A DNA stretch of 22,349 nucleotides from Candidatus Zixiibacteriota bacterium. Its GTDB lineage: Bacteria; Zixibacteria; MSB-5A5; SM1-73. Positions 7,064 to 15,084 of this stretch are shown piece by piece (the stretch's first letter is position 1; every line of letters starts with the position of its first letter). The notes under the pieces are model-generated. The model saw nothing but the letters and a program-made list of their open reading frames with translations, was not told the origin of the DNA and did no database searches. The stretch is from NCBI GenBank assembly GCA_023129805.1, contig JAGMBK010000010.1, positions 1-22,349 of the forward strand, given 5' to 3'. Made by a program: the position numbers and the translations under genes.

Positions 7064-8296
7064 CTAAAGCTTCAAAGCCTGCACCGGATTTAGATTTGCC
7101 GCTCTTCTGGCGGGGAAATAACCCGAGATCAGCCCCACCAATCCTAGAACGCTAACCGCAATCAAAGCCGCAGAGAGGGTGATCTGGGGCGTCCCCATGT
7201 ATTCCTCCAGATTGAGTAGCGGAAAAACTTTCACCACCATCAGGGAAAATAAGAATCCTATGATGCCACCAATGAAGGTTATAACCAACGTCTCAAAAAG
7301 GAACTGGAACAACACATGTGCTTTTTTGGCGCCCAAAGACATCTTTATCCCCACCTCCTTGGTTCTCTCCTCCACCACCACGTGCATGATATTGGACACC
7401 CCAATTCCGCCCACGATCAAGGTGAAAGTTCCTATCACCACCAGAAAAACTCTGAAAGCTATAAAGAACATGGTGAGGAATTTCTGCATCTCGGTGGTAT
7501 CCCACATGGCCAAAGCCTCTTTATCCTCCGGGTCGAACTTAAATTTTTTGCCCAAAACCTTGTAGACCTGCTCTTTTACCCGTTCGGTTTCTCTTGGATC
7601 TTTGGGCTTGAATATAATGTCACCGATATATTTGTAACCATACATAGCGGCGAAAGTGGTCGCCGGTATAAAGGCTTTATTCGCATCCCGGCCGCTGTAG
7701 CTGGAATCCTGCTTTTTTTCCTTCATCACTCCGATCACCAGAAAGGGGACATTGTCGATTATGATGTATTTGCCTATGGCCTCATCTTTTCCAAACAGAT
7801 CCTCTTTCAATTGATTCCCGATGAATACCACTCTCTTTCTTTTCTCCAAGTCGATCTTGTTGATGAATCGCCCGCCCATCTCCGCAAATATATTTCTCAT
7901 CTCTCCAAAGACAGGATAAATTCCCACCATGTTCTGGGTGACCGCATTCTTTTTGTATTTCATGTGGGTGCTCCATTGGGAATACTCCGGGCTTACTCCT
8001 CCCATCTGCTTGATCTCCCTCTTTAGAAGAAGGGCATCCTCCTCTCTCAAGCGTATGGGTCTTCCCTTGCCAAAGCCGGCGTATGGCTTGCTGGTTCTGC
8101 CTCCCCACATGATCACGATGCTCTCCCCCAGACCATGCATGCTTTTTTGGTTCTGAGCATGCAGCCCCTTTCCAAAAGCCAAGAGAAGAACCACCGCCGC
8201 AGTTCCCCAGATGATCCCGAAAAGGGTGAGAAGAGTTCTCAATTTCTGGGAACGCATGTCCCTTAAGAATTGAGTTATGTACATAAAAAGGTGCAT
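7064..8296 (-). CDS. ABC transporter permease, MacB/FtsX family (first of two)
   Basis: 410 residues. The ATG directly follows the TAG of the adaptor gene (TAGATG), and AAGGAG 9-14 bp upstream lies inside that gene, so translation is probably coupled. It has one membrane segment after the basic N-terminus (about 20-42, TLLTLFGIIWGTAAVVLLLA), a periplasmic MacB-type domain, and three C-terminal membrane segments. The FtsX motif is VVEERTKEVGIKMSLGAK and the end is FPARRAANLNPVQALKL. It is a paralogue of the next gene. It should form the membrane part of an efflux or lipoprotein-release type machine with the adaptor at 8297-9388. The cargo cannot be read from sequence. Confidence 0.9.
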   Translation of the reverse strand: MHLFMYITQFLRDMRSQKLRTLLTLFGIIWGTAAVVLLLAFGKGLHAQNQKSMHGLGESIVIMWGGRTSKPYAGFGKGRPIRLREEDALLLKREIKQMGGVSPEYSQWSTHMKYKKNAVTQNMVGIYPVFGEMRNIFAEMGGRFINKIDLEKRKRVVFIGNQLKEDLFGKDEAIGKYIIIDNVPFLVIGVMKEKKQDSSYSGRDANKAFIPATTFAAMYGYKYIGDIIFKPKDPRETERVKEQVYKVLGKKFKFDPEDKEALAMWDTTEMQKFLTMFFIAFRVFLVVIGTFTLIVGGIGVSNIMHVVVEERTKEVGIKMSLGAKKAHVLFQFLFETLVITFIGGIIGFLFSLMVVKVFPLLNLEEYMGTPQITLSAALIAVSVLGLVGLISGYFPARRAANLNPVQALKL

Positions 8297-9388
8297 CTAC
8301 TTTATCTCCTTGGGAGGCTTTTCCACCAGAAGATCCCCCTCCTTGAGCCCTTCCGTCACCTCGATATTCAAGCCATCGGAAAGTCCGGTCTTTATGATGG
8401 TCCTCTCAATTTCACCCGAGGCAGAGTCTTTCAGTTGCACGAAGGCGGTATCTTCAAAAAATTCCACCAATCTTTCCGGTATCACCAGAATATCCTCCTT
8501 CTTTTTTATAATGACATCTGCAGTCGCAGAGTATCCTGCTCTTAAAAGGGAGGGGCCGGTCTGAGTGATTTTGATTTCCACATCAAAAAGGGTGGCATTC
8601 TCCTTCATTCTGGCTTTGGGTGAAATTTTATAAAGAAAGCCCTGTATGGTGTCGTTGGGAAGCGCTCCGATTTTCAAAACGGTAGGCATCCCCTCTTTTA
8701 GCTTTCCCACATCAATCTCATCCACCGTACCTTTAAAGATCAGCTCTTTCATGTCCGCTAAGGTGAAAAGCTCGGTTCCGGCCTGGTAGGAGGTCAAAGG
8801 AACCACCGGGTCTCCCACGTTTATCTTCCTCTCCAGCACCGTACCGGTGATGGAGGATTTTATAACGGATTCGATTTTTCTGCCGGCGATGTTGGTCTTC
8901 CCCCGTTCAATCAAAGAAAATCTTTCCTGCGACAGTTTCAATCGGAGCTCAGACTCTTTGAAACTCCGGGATGCCTGGTCGAAATCCTGTTGGGAGACTA
9001 ATTTTTTTTCTAAAAGCTCTTTGATCCTTAGATATTCTTTTTTCTGATTCTCATAATTGACCGAGTCGATCTCCACCCGCCTTTTAGCTTCGGCAAATTC
9101 CAGAGGGGTGGGATCGGGCCTGATCTCCACCAATGGCGCTCCTTTCTTGACCGAATCTCCCATCTCCACAAACACCTTCTTTACAATGCCGGAGATTTTG
9201 GATTTCACCGAGATCTGATACTTGGGCTCAATCTGCCCTATAGCCAGTGCCTTGTCGATGATACCCCCTCTCTCCACCTTGACCGAGTTATTCTCTTGGT
9301 CCTTTTTTCCGGAATCCTTCAGCGCCAGAAATACAAAACCACCCAAAACAACAACAATGGCTCCGATTATTATAACCTTTTTCTTCAT
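8297..9388 (-). CDS. Periplasmic adaptor (membrane fusion) protein, MacA/HlyD type
   Basis: 363 residues, with AGGAG 10-14 bp upstream of the ATG. One N-terminal anchor (about residues 5-23, VIIIGAIVVVLGGFVFLALK) is followed by a lipoyl-like half-domain (ISVKSKISGIVKKVFVEMGDSVKKGAPLVEI, about 60-92). Next come a helical hairpin rich in Glu/Lys/Leu (about 97-160), the second lipoyl half (IKSSITGTVLERKINVGDPV), and a beta-barrel region (about 215-300). It ends LNIEVTEGLKEGDLLVEKPPKEIK, the usual adaptor C-terminus. It is the first gene of the export cluster and would link the inner-membrane permeases to an outer-membrane channel. No TolC-type gene is visible nearby. Confidence 0.9.
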   Translation of the reverse strand: MKKKVIIIGAIVVVLGGFVFLALKDSGKKDQENNSVKVERGGIIDKALAIGQIEPKYQISVKSKISGIVKKVFVEMGDSVKKGAPLVEIRPDPTPLEFAEAKRRVEIDSVNYENQKKEYLRIKELLEKKLVSQQDFDQASRSFKESELRLKLSQERFSLIERGKTNIAGRKIESVIKSSITGTVLERKINVGDPVVPLTSYQAGTELFTLADMKELIFKGTVDEIDVGKLKEGMPTVLKIGALPNDTIQGFLYKISPKARMKENATLFDVEIKITQTGPSLLRAGYSATADVIIKKKEDILVIPERLVEFFEDTAFVQLKDSASGEIERTIIKTGLSDGLNIEVTEGLKEGDLLVEKPPKEIK

Positions 9389-9533
9389 ATCTCATTCTCC
9401 TGTGTTTTAAACTATAAGTGGAAAAAGCATAATTCCTCGATTTTTTTAACTCATATTTATTTTACGAGATTAAGCCACTAAGGTTTCAAGCTTGACTGTG
9501 TTGAAGTGATATGAAATGACTGTGTTCAGAGAG

Positions 9534-9561
9534 CCAGAACCTAACTTAAGTTAGGCTCTGG
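9534..9561. promoter_or_regulatory. 28-bp palindrome between divergent genes
   Basis: The core CCTAACTTAAGTTAGG (9540-9555) is a perfect 16-bp palindrome. It is extended by CCAGA on the left and TCTGG on the right, with one mismatched pair between. There is no T tract on either side, so an operator is more likely than a terminator. It lies about 150 bp upstream of the adaptor gene start. Confidence 0.45.
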
Positions 9562-9792
9562 ATTCCTCTTCAATGTATAAATTGTATTCGGTCATTACAG
9601 TTTTGACTATTTTTCAAATGGCAATAAGACTTATGTCTTTTTTGAAGTTTTTTGCTTTATCAATTTCCACACCCTGGTATGCAGAGGGCTATTTCATTGA
9701 TTTTCAACACGTTATATTTTCGCACAGCCAAGCCTTCATAGCTTGCCGTCTAACTTGTCTACGCAAAAGTTACGAAAGAGACAAAACTCTTG
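9562..9792. other. Intergenic region, no gene seen
   Basis: AT-rich DNA between the palindrome and the promoter at 9793. A 79-codon open frame covers most of it, but it has no ribosome site, no recognisable domain, and runs through the promoter region. Confidence 0.4.
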
Positions 9793-9820
9793 TTGACAAT
9801 TCGATTAAGTGAGCTATATT
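9793..9820 (+). promoter_or_regulatory. Strong sigma-70-like promoter
   Basis: TTGACA (9793-9798), 16-bp spacer, TATATT (9815-9820). It is the best promoter upstream of the C25 gene at 10085; transcription would start near 9827 and leave a leader of about 258 nt. Confidence 0.7.
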
Positions 9821-9851
9821 AAAAAGAGAGACGGTTTTACTCTGAATAAGT

Positions 9852-9891
9852 GAAAGCAATGTGGAGAATCGATGAAGCTTTCGTTTTTTTT
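9852..9891 (+). terminator. Terminator-like hairpin inside the leader of the C25 gene
   Basis: GAAAGC (9852-9857) pairs with GCTTTC (9877-9882), followed by G and eight T (9884-9891). The stem is short (6 bp) and the loop 19 nt. It lies about 25-65 nt after the predicted start from the promoter at 9793. It could be an attenuator for the protease gene or the end of a small RNA of about 65 nt. Confidence 0.4.
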
Positions 9892-10084
9892 CGCAGACAA
9901 GAGACCGTATTGTCTTTACCTTTCCTTTCGTTTTATTTTTCGTATTCTATAGAGTAAGGTAAAACATAGCTGATTTTTTGTTAAAAATGGATGGAAAGTT
10001 TTTGAGGATGTGCTCTGCCAGAAGGTTTTCTAAAAAGATATCTAAAAATCATTTACAAACCTTATAACCCTGAAGGAGAATCAA

Positions 10085-13000
10085 ATGAAAAAGGTGATTC
10101 TGTTTTCTTCTCTGTTGGCCCTCTTTATCTTCTCTTTTTCCTGGGCATACAGGGTGAACTTGGGAACCGGTGATGGGCTTCAGGTGGAGCTGGTCGCTGC
10201 GGATGCCTCAAGAGTTAGAGTGGAGATCAGAATTCCCGAAATGGTGATAGAGGATAAGATGGTAGAGGGGAAAACCTATCAGCTTATCACCATTCCGGGT
10301 GGAGGATGGCTCACTGACGTAGGCGATCCTCAACTTCCTCTGGTCTGCCGATTTGTAGCTTTACCTCCCACCTCGGGGGTGAGGATAGAGGTAATTGAAG
10401 AAGAGAAGGAGACCCTTTCCGGCACTTTCCTGATTTATCCTTTCCAAAAGCCACCCATACGTGGTGACAACCCGGAACCAGAAGAATTCCAGGTAAATGA
10501 GGAGATCTATTCTCAAGACCGGGTTCTTCCGGGCAAGTTAGTGGAAAAGGGGGAGATATCCATTCTTCGAGATTTGAGATTAGCCCCGATTAAATTCTTT
10601 CCCGTTCAATTTAACCCTCAGACCGGAGAGGTTACAGTTTACAAACGTTTGGTGGTAGATATTTATTTCGAAGGAACCGGCGAGAATCCCCAATTGAATC
10701 CGAGGAACGTGCTCACCAGATCCTTTCTCAAAACTTACGAGAGCTTTGTTTTGAATTTCGATCAGATTAAGGGAGGAAAGGATGTGGTGGATGGCTCCAT
10801 CCTGATTATAACCTACGACAACTTTCATAACCAGGTGCAACCCTTAGCTGACTGGAAACACAAAACCGGGCGTTCTACTCATCTGGTTGACAAATCTACC
10901 ATAGGAAGCACCAATACGCAGATTTATAATTATATTTACAACGCTTATCACACCTGGCCTGATCCGCCAGAGTATGTGATCTTGGTGGGAGATGTTCAGC
11001 AGATTCCGACCAACAATGGCTTATCTGGGTGTATTACCGATCACAAATACGTAACGGTGGATGGTTCCGATTATTTCGCAGATATTCACATAGGACGTAT
11101 TTCGGTTCAGACCCAGGCTGAAGCCACGCACGTTATCAGCAAGACGTTAAATTACAGAAAGAATCCCTATGTGGATCAAACTGAGTGGTTTATGCGGGGG
11201 ATGACCATCTCCGGAAGCGACTACGTGGACGATTATAATGCTTTAATATGCGGCCAATTCATGGTCGACTATGCCGGCTTTACTTATTTTGACTCTCTCT
11301 GGGCATCGTTGGGCAATGATACCCCTACCCAGATAACCAATCGTCTGAACCAGGGACGTAGTTGGATAGCCTATTTCGGACACGGTTGGGCCACCGGCTG
11401 GAGCCCTTCCGGCTTCGATAATTCCGATATTAATGCACTAAATAATGGAGAGAAGTTGCCGGCCATCTTCAGCGTAGCATGCAACAATGGTGAGTTCGAC
11501 TATTACAGCGACTGTTTTGCTGAAAAATGGATAAAGGTGGGTTCGGTGGGGAACGAGAAGGGGGCGGTGATAATCTGCGCTTCCACCCGCGGCTCTTCTT
11601 TCTTTTACTCAGACTCCATGGGCAGAGGAACCTTTAAGGCGTATTTTAAAGACAGTGTCTTTCATTTCACTGCTGCGGTGAATCAGGGGAAAATGTTTAT
11701 GTATACTTATTTCCCCGAGGGAGCCGGAGGAACCACTGAGAGAGAGATGCAGATGTACACCACCTTTGGCGATCCGGAGTTGGATCCCTGGACAGCAGTT
11801 CCGGAGAATCTGGATGTGACCCATCCTGATTTCGTGCTGGTGGAAAGGGGTGACTTTACCGTCACGGTCGAGCTTTCCGGTCAGCCCTTGAAGAATGCTT
11901 TGGTTTGCCTTATCAAGGATTCCGAGGTATACCAGAGTGCTTGGACCGGTCCTGATGGTCAGGTGACACTGAATCCTGCTCCTGACACTCCGGGAATCAT
12001 GGATTTGACTGTAACCGGGCATAATGCTTATCCTTATGAGACCACGGTTGAGGTGATTTCCCTTTCGGGTCCATATTTAGTTTACCGTGGCCATGAGATT
12101 GATGATGACAGCCTGGGTGAAAGCCAGGGCAATGACGATGGGGATGTGGATATCGGAGAGACCATCGAGCTTCCGGTGATGCTTGAGAATCTGGGCGATT
12201 CTACTGGCCTGCAGGTGAACGCCACTTTAAGCACCACCCACCCTCTGATCACCATCATCGATGACTATGAGGAGTATCCTGATATACCGGCGGGAGATTC
12301 TGCCTTCTGCTTGGATGATTTCGATTTTTGGGTCTCACCGGAGATACCGGATGAGGAGATCATCTCCTTCAACTTGGATATAACTGCAGAAAATGGAAGC
12401 GGATACTGGAATTATCCCTCTTTGGATATCGTGGTTCACGCTCCGGTGCTGGCTTATATGTCCAACATAATTGACGACATCTGGGGTGATGGAGATGGAA
12501 AGCCTGATCCGGGTGAGACGTGCATCATGGACGTGGTTCTGGAAAACAGCGGAAGCCAGGGAGCAGTTGGGGTGGAGGCTGAACTGATTTCCGATGACTT
12601 TTATGTGACTGTAACCTCAGCCAACTCAACTTATCCCGACATACCACCTGAGGGGAGTGCCACCAGCTTATCCTCCTATCAGTTCCAGGTGAGAAGCGAC
12701 TGCCCTGAAGGTCACCTATCTTACTTGACTCTTCAAATCAGTGCCGCCGGATCCTATTCGGTCTCAGACACTTTCCGGATGATCATCGGGCAGATGCCCA
12801 TTTTGTTTGTGGACGATGATGGAGGAAAATCTTACGAGAGTTACTTCATCTACGCTTTAGATTCGGTGGGATCTGCATATGATGTGTGGACTTATGAAAC
12901 TCAAGGATGCCCTCCAGATTCTGTTCTGGAGTTCTACCAGGTGGTGGTATGGAGCACGGGCGATGATTACGGAAGCCTGTCAAATCCCAAGACCTTGACG

Positions 13001-13723
13001 GCTACAGATCAGGCCCGGCTTATAACTTATCTGGACAACGGCGGATGCTTGTTCTTCTCCAGCCAGGATTTTCTTTTAGATAACAATCCCAACACCTTCA
13101 TCACCGACTATCTGCATGTGGCAGGGCATGACGATGATGAGACCATCACTTCGGTAGCCGGGATTCTTGAGGACACCATCTCCGACGGAATGTCTCTCAG
13201 TTTAAGTTATCCGTTTTATAATTTCTCAGACCATATAGTTCCCGGAGCAGGTGCTGTTGGAATCTTCTATGAAACTTCAAAGGCTTTTTCCGTTCCCAGA
13301 GAAGGAGTGCAGATAGACCGGACTTCTGAAGCGGGAGCGGGCGCTGGTCTGGTTGATTATTGCGCCTTGCGCTATCCTGCTTCAGGACCCTCAATCTACA
13401 AGGTGGTCTTCTTTTCATTTCCGTTTGAGGCGGTTCCTCAAACCGGCACCTATCCCAACAATTCCTACACCCTTATGCGGCGTATCACGAGTTGGTTCGG
13501 CTTGGGAGGGACCTCTCCTCAATACATGCACGGGGATGCTAATGGAGATCAGATCATAAACTTAGCGGATGTGGTATACCTGATTACCTACCTTTTCAAG
13601 GATGGACCGGCTCCGATTCCTCTGGATGCCGGCGATGTCAATTGTGACGGTGAGGTGAATTTGGCTGATGTAGTTTATCTGATCAATTATCTATACAGGG
13701 ATGGTCTACCACCACCCTGTTAG
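10085..13723 (+). CDS. Large secreted C25 peptidase with Ig-like, amidotransferase-like and dockerin domains
   Basis: 1212 residues, with AAGGAG 6-11 bp before the ATG. A signal peptide (1-21, ending SFSWAY) is followed by a C25 prodomain (about 25-230) and a catalytic domain (about 236-570). The dyad is classical: His433 in YFGHGWATGW and Cys466 in SVACNNGEFD. An Ig-like domain follows (about 575-660). Then come two domains of the conserved-repeat, CARDB-like kind (about 663-785 and 787-900), each starting with an acidic DDGDVDIGE or GDGDGKPDPGE segment. A ThuA/amidotransferase-like fold follows (about 905-1140, with FVDDDGG, VVVWSTGDDYG and YLDNGGCLFFSSQDF). The last 63 residues are a dockerin pair (GDANGDQIINLADVVYL, GDVNCDGEVNLADVVYL) nearly identical to that of the other C25 enzyme. 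It is likely an extracellular protease on the same anchor, in a single-gene unit with its own promoter and terminator. Confidence 0.92.
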   Translation: MKKVILFSSLLALFIFSFSWAYRVNLGTGDGLQVELVAADASRVRVEIRIPEMVIEDKMVEGKTYQLITIPGGGWLTDVGDPQLPLVCRFVALPPTSGVRIEVIEEEKETLSGTFLIYPFQKPPIRGDNPEPEEFQVNEEIYSQDRVLPGKLVEKGEISILRDLRLAPIKFFPVQFNPQTGEVTVYKRLVVDIYFEGTGENPQLNPRNVLTRSFLKTYESFVLNFDQIKGGKDVVDGSILIITYDNFHNQVQPLADWKHKTGRSTHLVDKSTIGSTNTQIYNYIYNAYHTWPDPPEYVILVGDVQQIPTNNGLSGCITDHKYVTVDGSDYFADIHIGRISVQTQAEATHVISKTLNYRKNPYVDQTEWFMRGMTISGSDYVDDYNALICGQFMVDYAGFTYFDSLWASLGNDTPTQITNRLNQGRSWIAYFGHGWATGWSPSGFDNSDINALNNGEKLPAIFSVACNNGEFDYYSDCFAEKWIKVGSVGNEKGAVIICASTRGSSFFYSDSMGRGTFKAYFKDSVFHFTAAVNQGKMFMYTYFPEGAGGTTEREMQMYTTFGDPELDPWTAVPENLDVTHPDFVLVERGDFTVTVELSGQPLKNALVCLIKDSEVYQSAWTGPDGQVTLNPAPDTPGIMDLTVTGHNAYPYETTVEVISLSGPYLVYRGHEIDDDSLGESQGNDDGDVDIGETIELPVMLENLGDSTGLQVNATLSTTHPLITIIDDYEEYPDIPAGDSAFCLDDFDFWVSPEIPDEEIISFNLDITAENGSGYWNYPSLDIVVHAPVLAYMSNIIDDIWGDGDGKPDPGETCIMDVVLENSGSQGAVGVEAELISDDFYVTVTSANSTYPDIPPEGSATSLSSYQFQVRSDCPEGHLSYLTLQISAAGSYSVSDTFRMIIGQMPILFVDDDGGKSYESYFIYALDSVGSAYDVWTYETQGCPPDSVLEFYQVVVWSTGDDYGSLSNPKTLTATDQARLITYLDNGGCLFFSSQDFLLDNNPNTFITDYLHVAGHDDDETITSVAGILEDTISDGMSLSLSYPFYNFSDHIVPGAGAVGIFYETSKAFSVPREGVQIDRTSEAGAGAGLVDYCALRYPASGPSIYKVVFFSFPFEAVPQTGTYPNNSYTLMRRITSWFGLGGTSPQYMHGDANGDQIINLADVVYLITYLFKDGPAPIPLDAGDVNCDGEVNLADVVYLINYLYRDGLPPPC

Positions 13724-13748
13724 ACATCATGCATGGAAAAGACCAAAG

Positions 13749-13777
13749 CCCCCCGCAAAGTGCGGGGGGTTTTTTTT
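13749..13777 (+). terminator. Intrinsic terminator of the large C25 gene
   Basis: CCCCCCGC (13749-13756) and GCGGGGGG (13762-13769) form a perfect GC-rich stem with a 5-nt loop, followed by eight T. It lies 25 bp after the stop codon. Confidence 0.93.
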
Positions 13778-13934
13778 ATCGTGAGGCTGTCCAGCGTGAG
13801 ACAACCAGTCTAAAGTTTTCCTCTCCCCTGGGGGAAAGGATAGAGTCGAAGATCCCGCCAAAGGCGGGAGTGAGGGGGAATTCAGTTCTCCTCTCCCCTT
13901 GTGGGAGAGGATTAAGGAGAGGGGGTTTCATGTT

Positions 13935-14066
13935 CCGTCAGGCCCTGCCCGCCTCTGGCGGGTTTATCCGCCTCAGGCGGGCTTGTCCGCCTCAGGAGGA
14001 TCTTGCCCTGTGGGTGTGACCTGACGGTGGGTGGCCTGCCCTGCCCGCCTCAGGCGGGCTTGCCAC
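13935..14066. repeat. Two nested inverted repeats with CCGCCT-CA-GGCGG arms
   Basis: The first unit has outer arms CCGTCAGG (13935-13942) and CCTGACGG (14020-14027). It encloses three palindromes at about 13948-13962, 13968-13980 and 13986-14000. The second unit has outer arms GTGGC (14031-14035) and GCCAC (14062-14066) around GCCCGCC/GGCGGGC (14043-14059). The arm sequence matches that of the cloverleaf at 6964-7052. The DNA just left of it (13815-13930) carries more purine-strand and pyrimidine-strand hairpins but no gene. Confidence 0.7.
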
Positions 14067-14102
14067 ACCGGGCCTATCATCCAAAATTTCGTAGCATTTT
14101 CC

Positions 14103-14131
14103 TTGACTTCTACAGGTCTGCGAGCTATAAT
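14103..14131 (+). promoter_or_regulatory. Sigma-70-like promoter of the modification island
   Basis: TTGACT (14103-14108), 17-bp spacer, TATAAT (14126-14131). Transcription would start near 14138, about 165 nt before the gene at 14302. It stands right after the nested palindromes. Confidence 0.7.
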
Positions 14132-14301
14132 ATTCGTTGTTACGAGAAGCTACATTTGCGCAACAGCTTGAAATTTCATTGCTTATGCCTGAAGAGATAC
14201 CTTTTTCGCAGGTGTCTTATACAGCGCTCAAAGCCATGTTTGGAGTGTTATACGGATCAATATAAACATAGTTCGGTGTGTATAATCATTGAGGTGACAA
14301 A

Positions 14302-14898
14302 ATGACCATTTCGATCTACTGTCCACATTGCCATAGATATACAGCGTTAAGTATCGCACCTGCTGAATACATTAACCATCGAGGAAACAAAAAATACACT
14401 CTTGCAATTTGGGGTGATGATCATGGCCGGAAATGGTGGATTGGTATATGCAATAGCTGCCATATGCCTACTTTAGTATTGGATGAAGGTAGTACTATAT
14501 ATCCAAATCCGCTACCGTCTCCAACAGATTCAAATATCCCGAAAGAACTTGCAGTTGACTTGGATGAGGCGAAAATGTGCTTTTCAGTTGGATGCCATCG
14601 TGCATGTGCAGTTATGGCAAGGCGTTGTATCCAGAATGCATGCATTGAAAAGGGAGCGAAGGAGAAAGACCTTGTAAAACAAATAAAGGAACTATGCCAG
14701 CTTGGTATTATAACAAAGGATATTGAAGAGTGGGCAACGGTTGTTAGATGGGTTGGAAATGACGCAGCCCACCCTGGTAAAGATCCAGTAACAAAAGAAG
14801 ATGCTGAAGATTGCCTAAAGCTCGCAGAGCAATTTCTCCATGTAATCTTTGTTGCTTCTGCTGTTGCCAAAGCAAGAAGAGCGGCCAGAAACAAATAG
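14302..14898 (+). CDS. DUF4145-type zinc-ribbon protein
   Basis: 198 residues, with GAGGTGA 4-10 bp upstream. Cys7/Cys10 (CPHC) and Cys50/Cys53 (CNSC) form a four-Cys zinc-ribbon pattern. The rest is helical, with the typical DUF4145 block: ELAVDLDEAKMCFSVGCHRACAVMARR, KDLVKQIKELCQLGIITKDIEEWA, and a short RWVGNDAAHPG segment (about 150-160). DUF4145 proteins are often encoded in restriction-modification or other defence loci and have no established enzymatic role. Here a methyltransferase gene follows 187 bp downstream on the same strand, which fits that pattern. Codon use and Met/Cys content look different from the protease and transporter genes, consistent with transfer, although I did not compute this. 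Confidence 0.75.
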   Translation: MTISIYCPHCHRYTALSIAPAEYINHRGNKKYTLAIWGDDHGRKWWIGICNSCHMPTLVLDEGSTIYPNPLPSPTDSNIPKELAVDLDEAKMCFSVGCHRACAVMARRCIQNACIEKGAKEKDLVKQIKELCQLGIITKDIEEWATVVRWVGNDAAHPGKDPVTKEDAEDCLKLAEQFLHVIFVASAVAKARRAARNK

Positions 14899-14915
14899 AG
14901 AGCACCGAACCATTC

Positions 14916-14991
14916 AGTTTGTAGGTCACAGGTGCCCTGCGCACCTGACACCAAGATAAGCTAGGAGCACAGGGCTCCTGACCTAAAAGCT
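14916..14991 (+). repeat. Inverted-end structured element, copy 1
   Basis: It starts AGTTTGTAGGTCA and ends TGACCTAAAAGCT (a degenerate complement). Inside are hairpins CAGGTGC/GCACCTG (14929-14947) and AGGAGC/GCTCCT (14963-14979). A 51-bp stretch (14942-14992) is about 80% identical to 16591-16641 on the other side of the methyltransferase gene. Confidence 0.7.
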
Positions 14992-14995
14992 CGAA

Positions 14996-15060
14996 TATCG
15001 CGTTATAGCGATAAATAAAACCGGCGAAGGTTCGCCTTCAAATACGGTGATGGCGGTTTT
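14996..15060 (+). promoter_or_regulatory. Structured leader of the methyltransferase gene
   Basis: A TATCGC/GCGATA hairpin (14996-15013) is followed by AAAACCG (15017-15023) pairing with CGGTTTT (15054-15060). The latter pair encloses GAAGG-TTCG-CCTTC (15026-15039), a stem closed by the very stable UUCG tetraloop. It may end transcription of the upstream gene or control the methyltransferase, whose ATG is 25 bp further on. Confidence 0.5.
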
Positions 15061-15084
15061 GTAAAATTTTGAGGTAAACAACTT

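Noticed and set aside
7316..8026. 236-codon ORF opposite the first permease gene
   Set aside because: It is antisense to a well-supported permease with full family motifs; the product is His-rich and matches nothing.
9573..9812. 79-codon ORF in the divergent intergenic region
   Set aside because: No ribosome site, AT-rich composition, no domain, and it overlaps the promoter at 9793.
14281..14286. TATAAT as a promoter -10 box
   Set aside because: It would start transcription inside the ribosome site of the gene at 14302, and no -35 box lies at the right distance; the promoter at 14103-14131 is better.
13729..14305. ORFs of 96 and 100 codons between the large protease and the DUF4145 gene
   Set aside because: They translate the terminator and the nested palindromes, and have no ribosome site or domain.
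14421..14954. 177-codon ORF opposite the DUF4145 gene
   Set aside because: Antisense to a gene with clear zinc-ribbon and DUF4145 features, and it runs into the repeat element.
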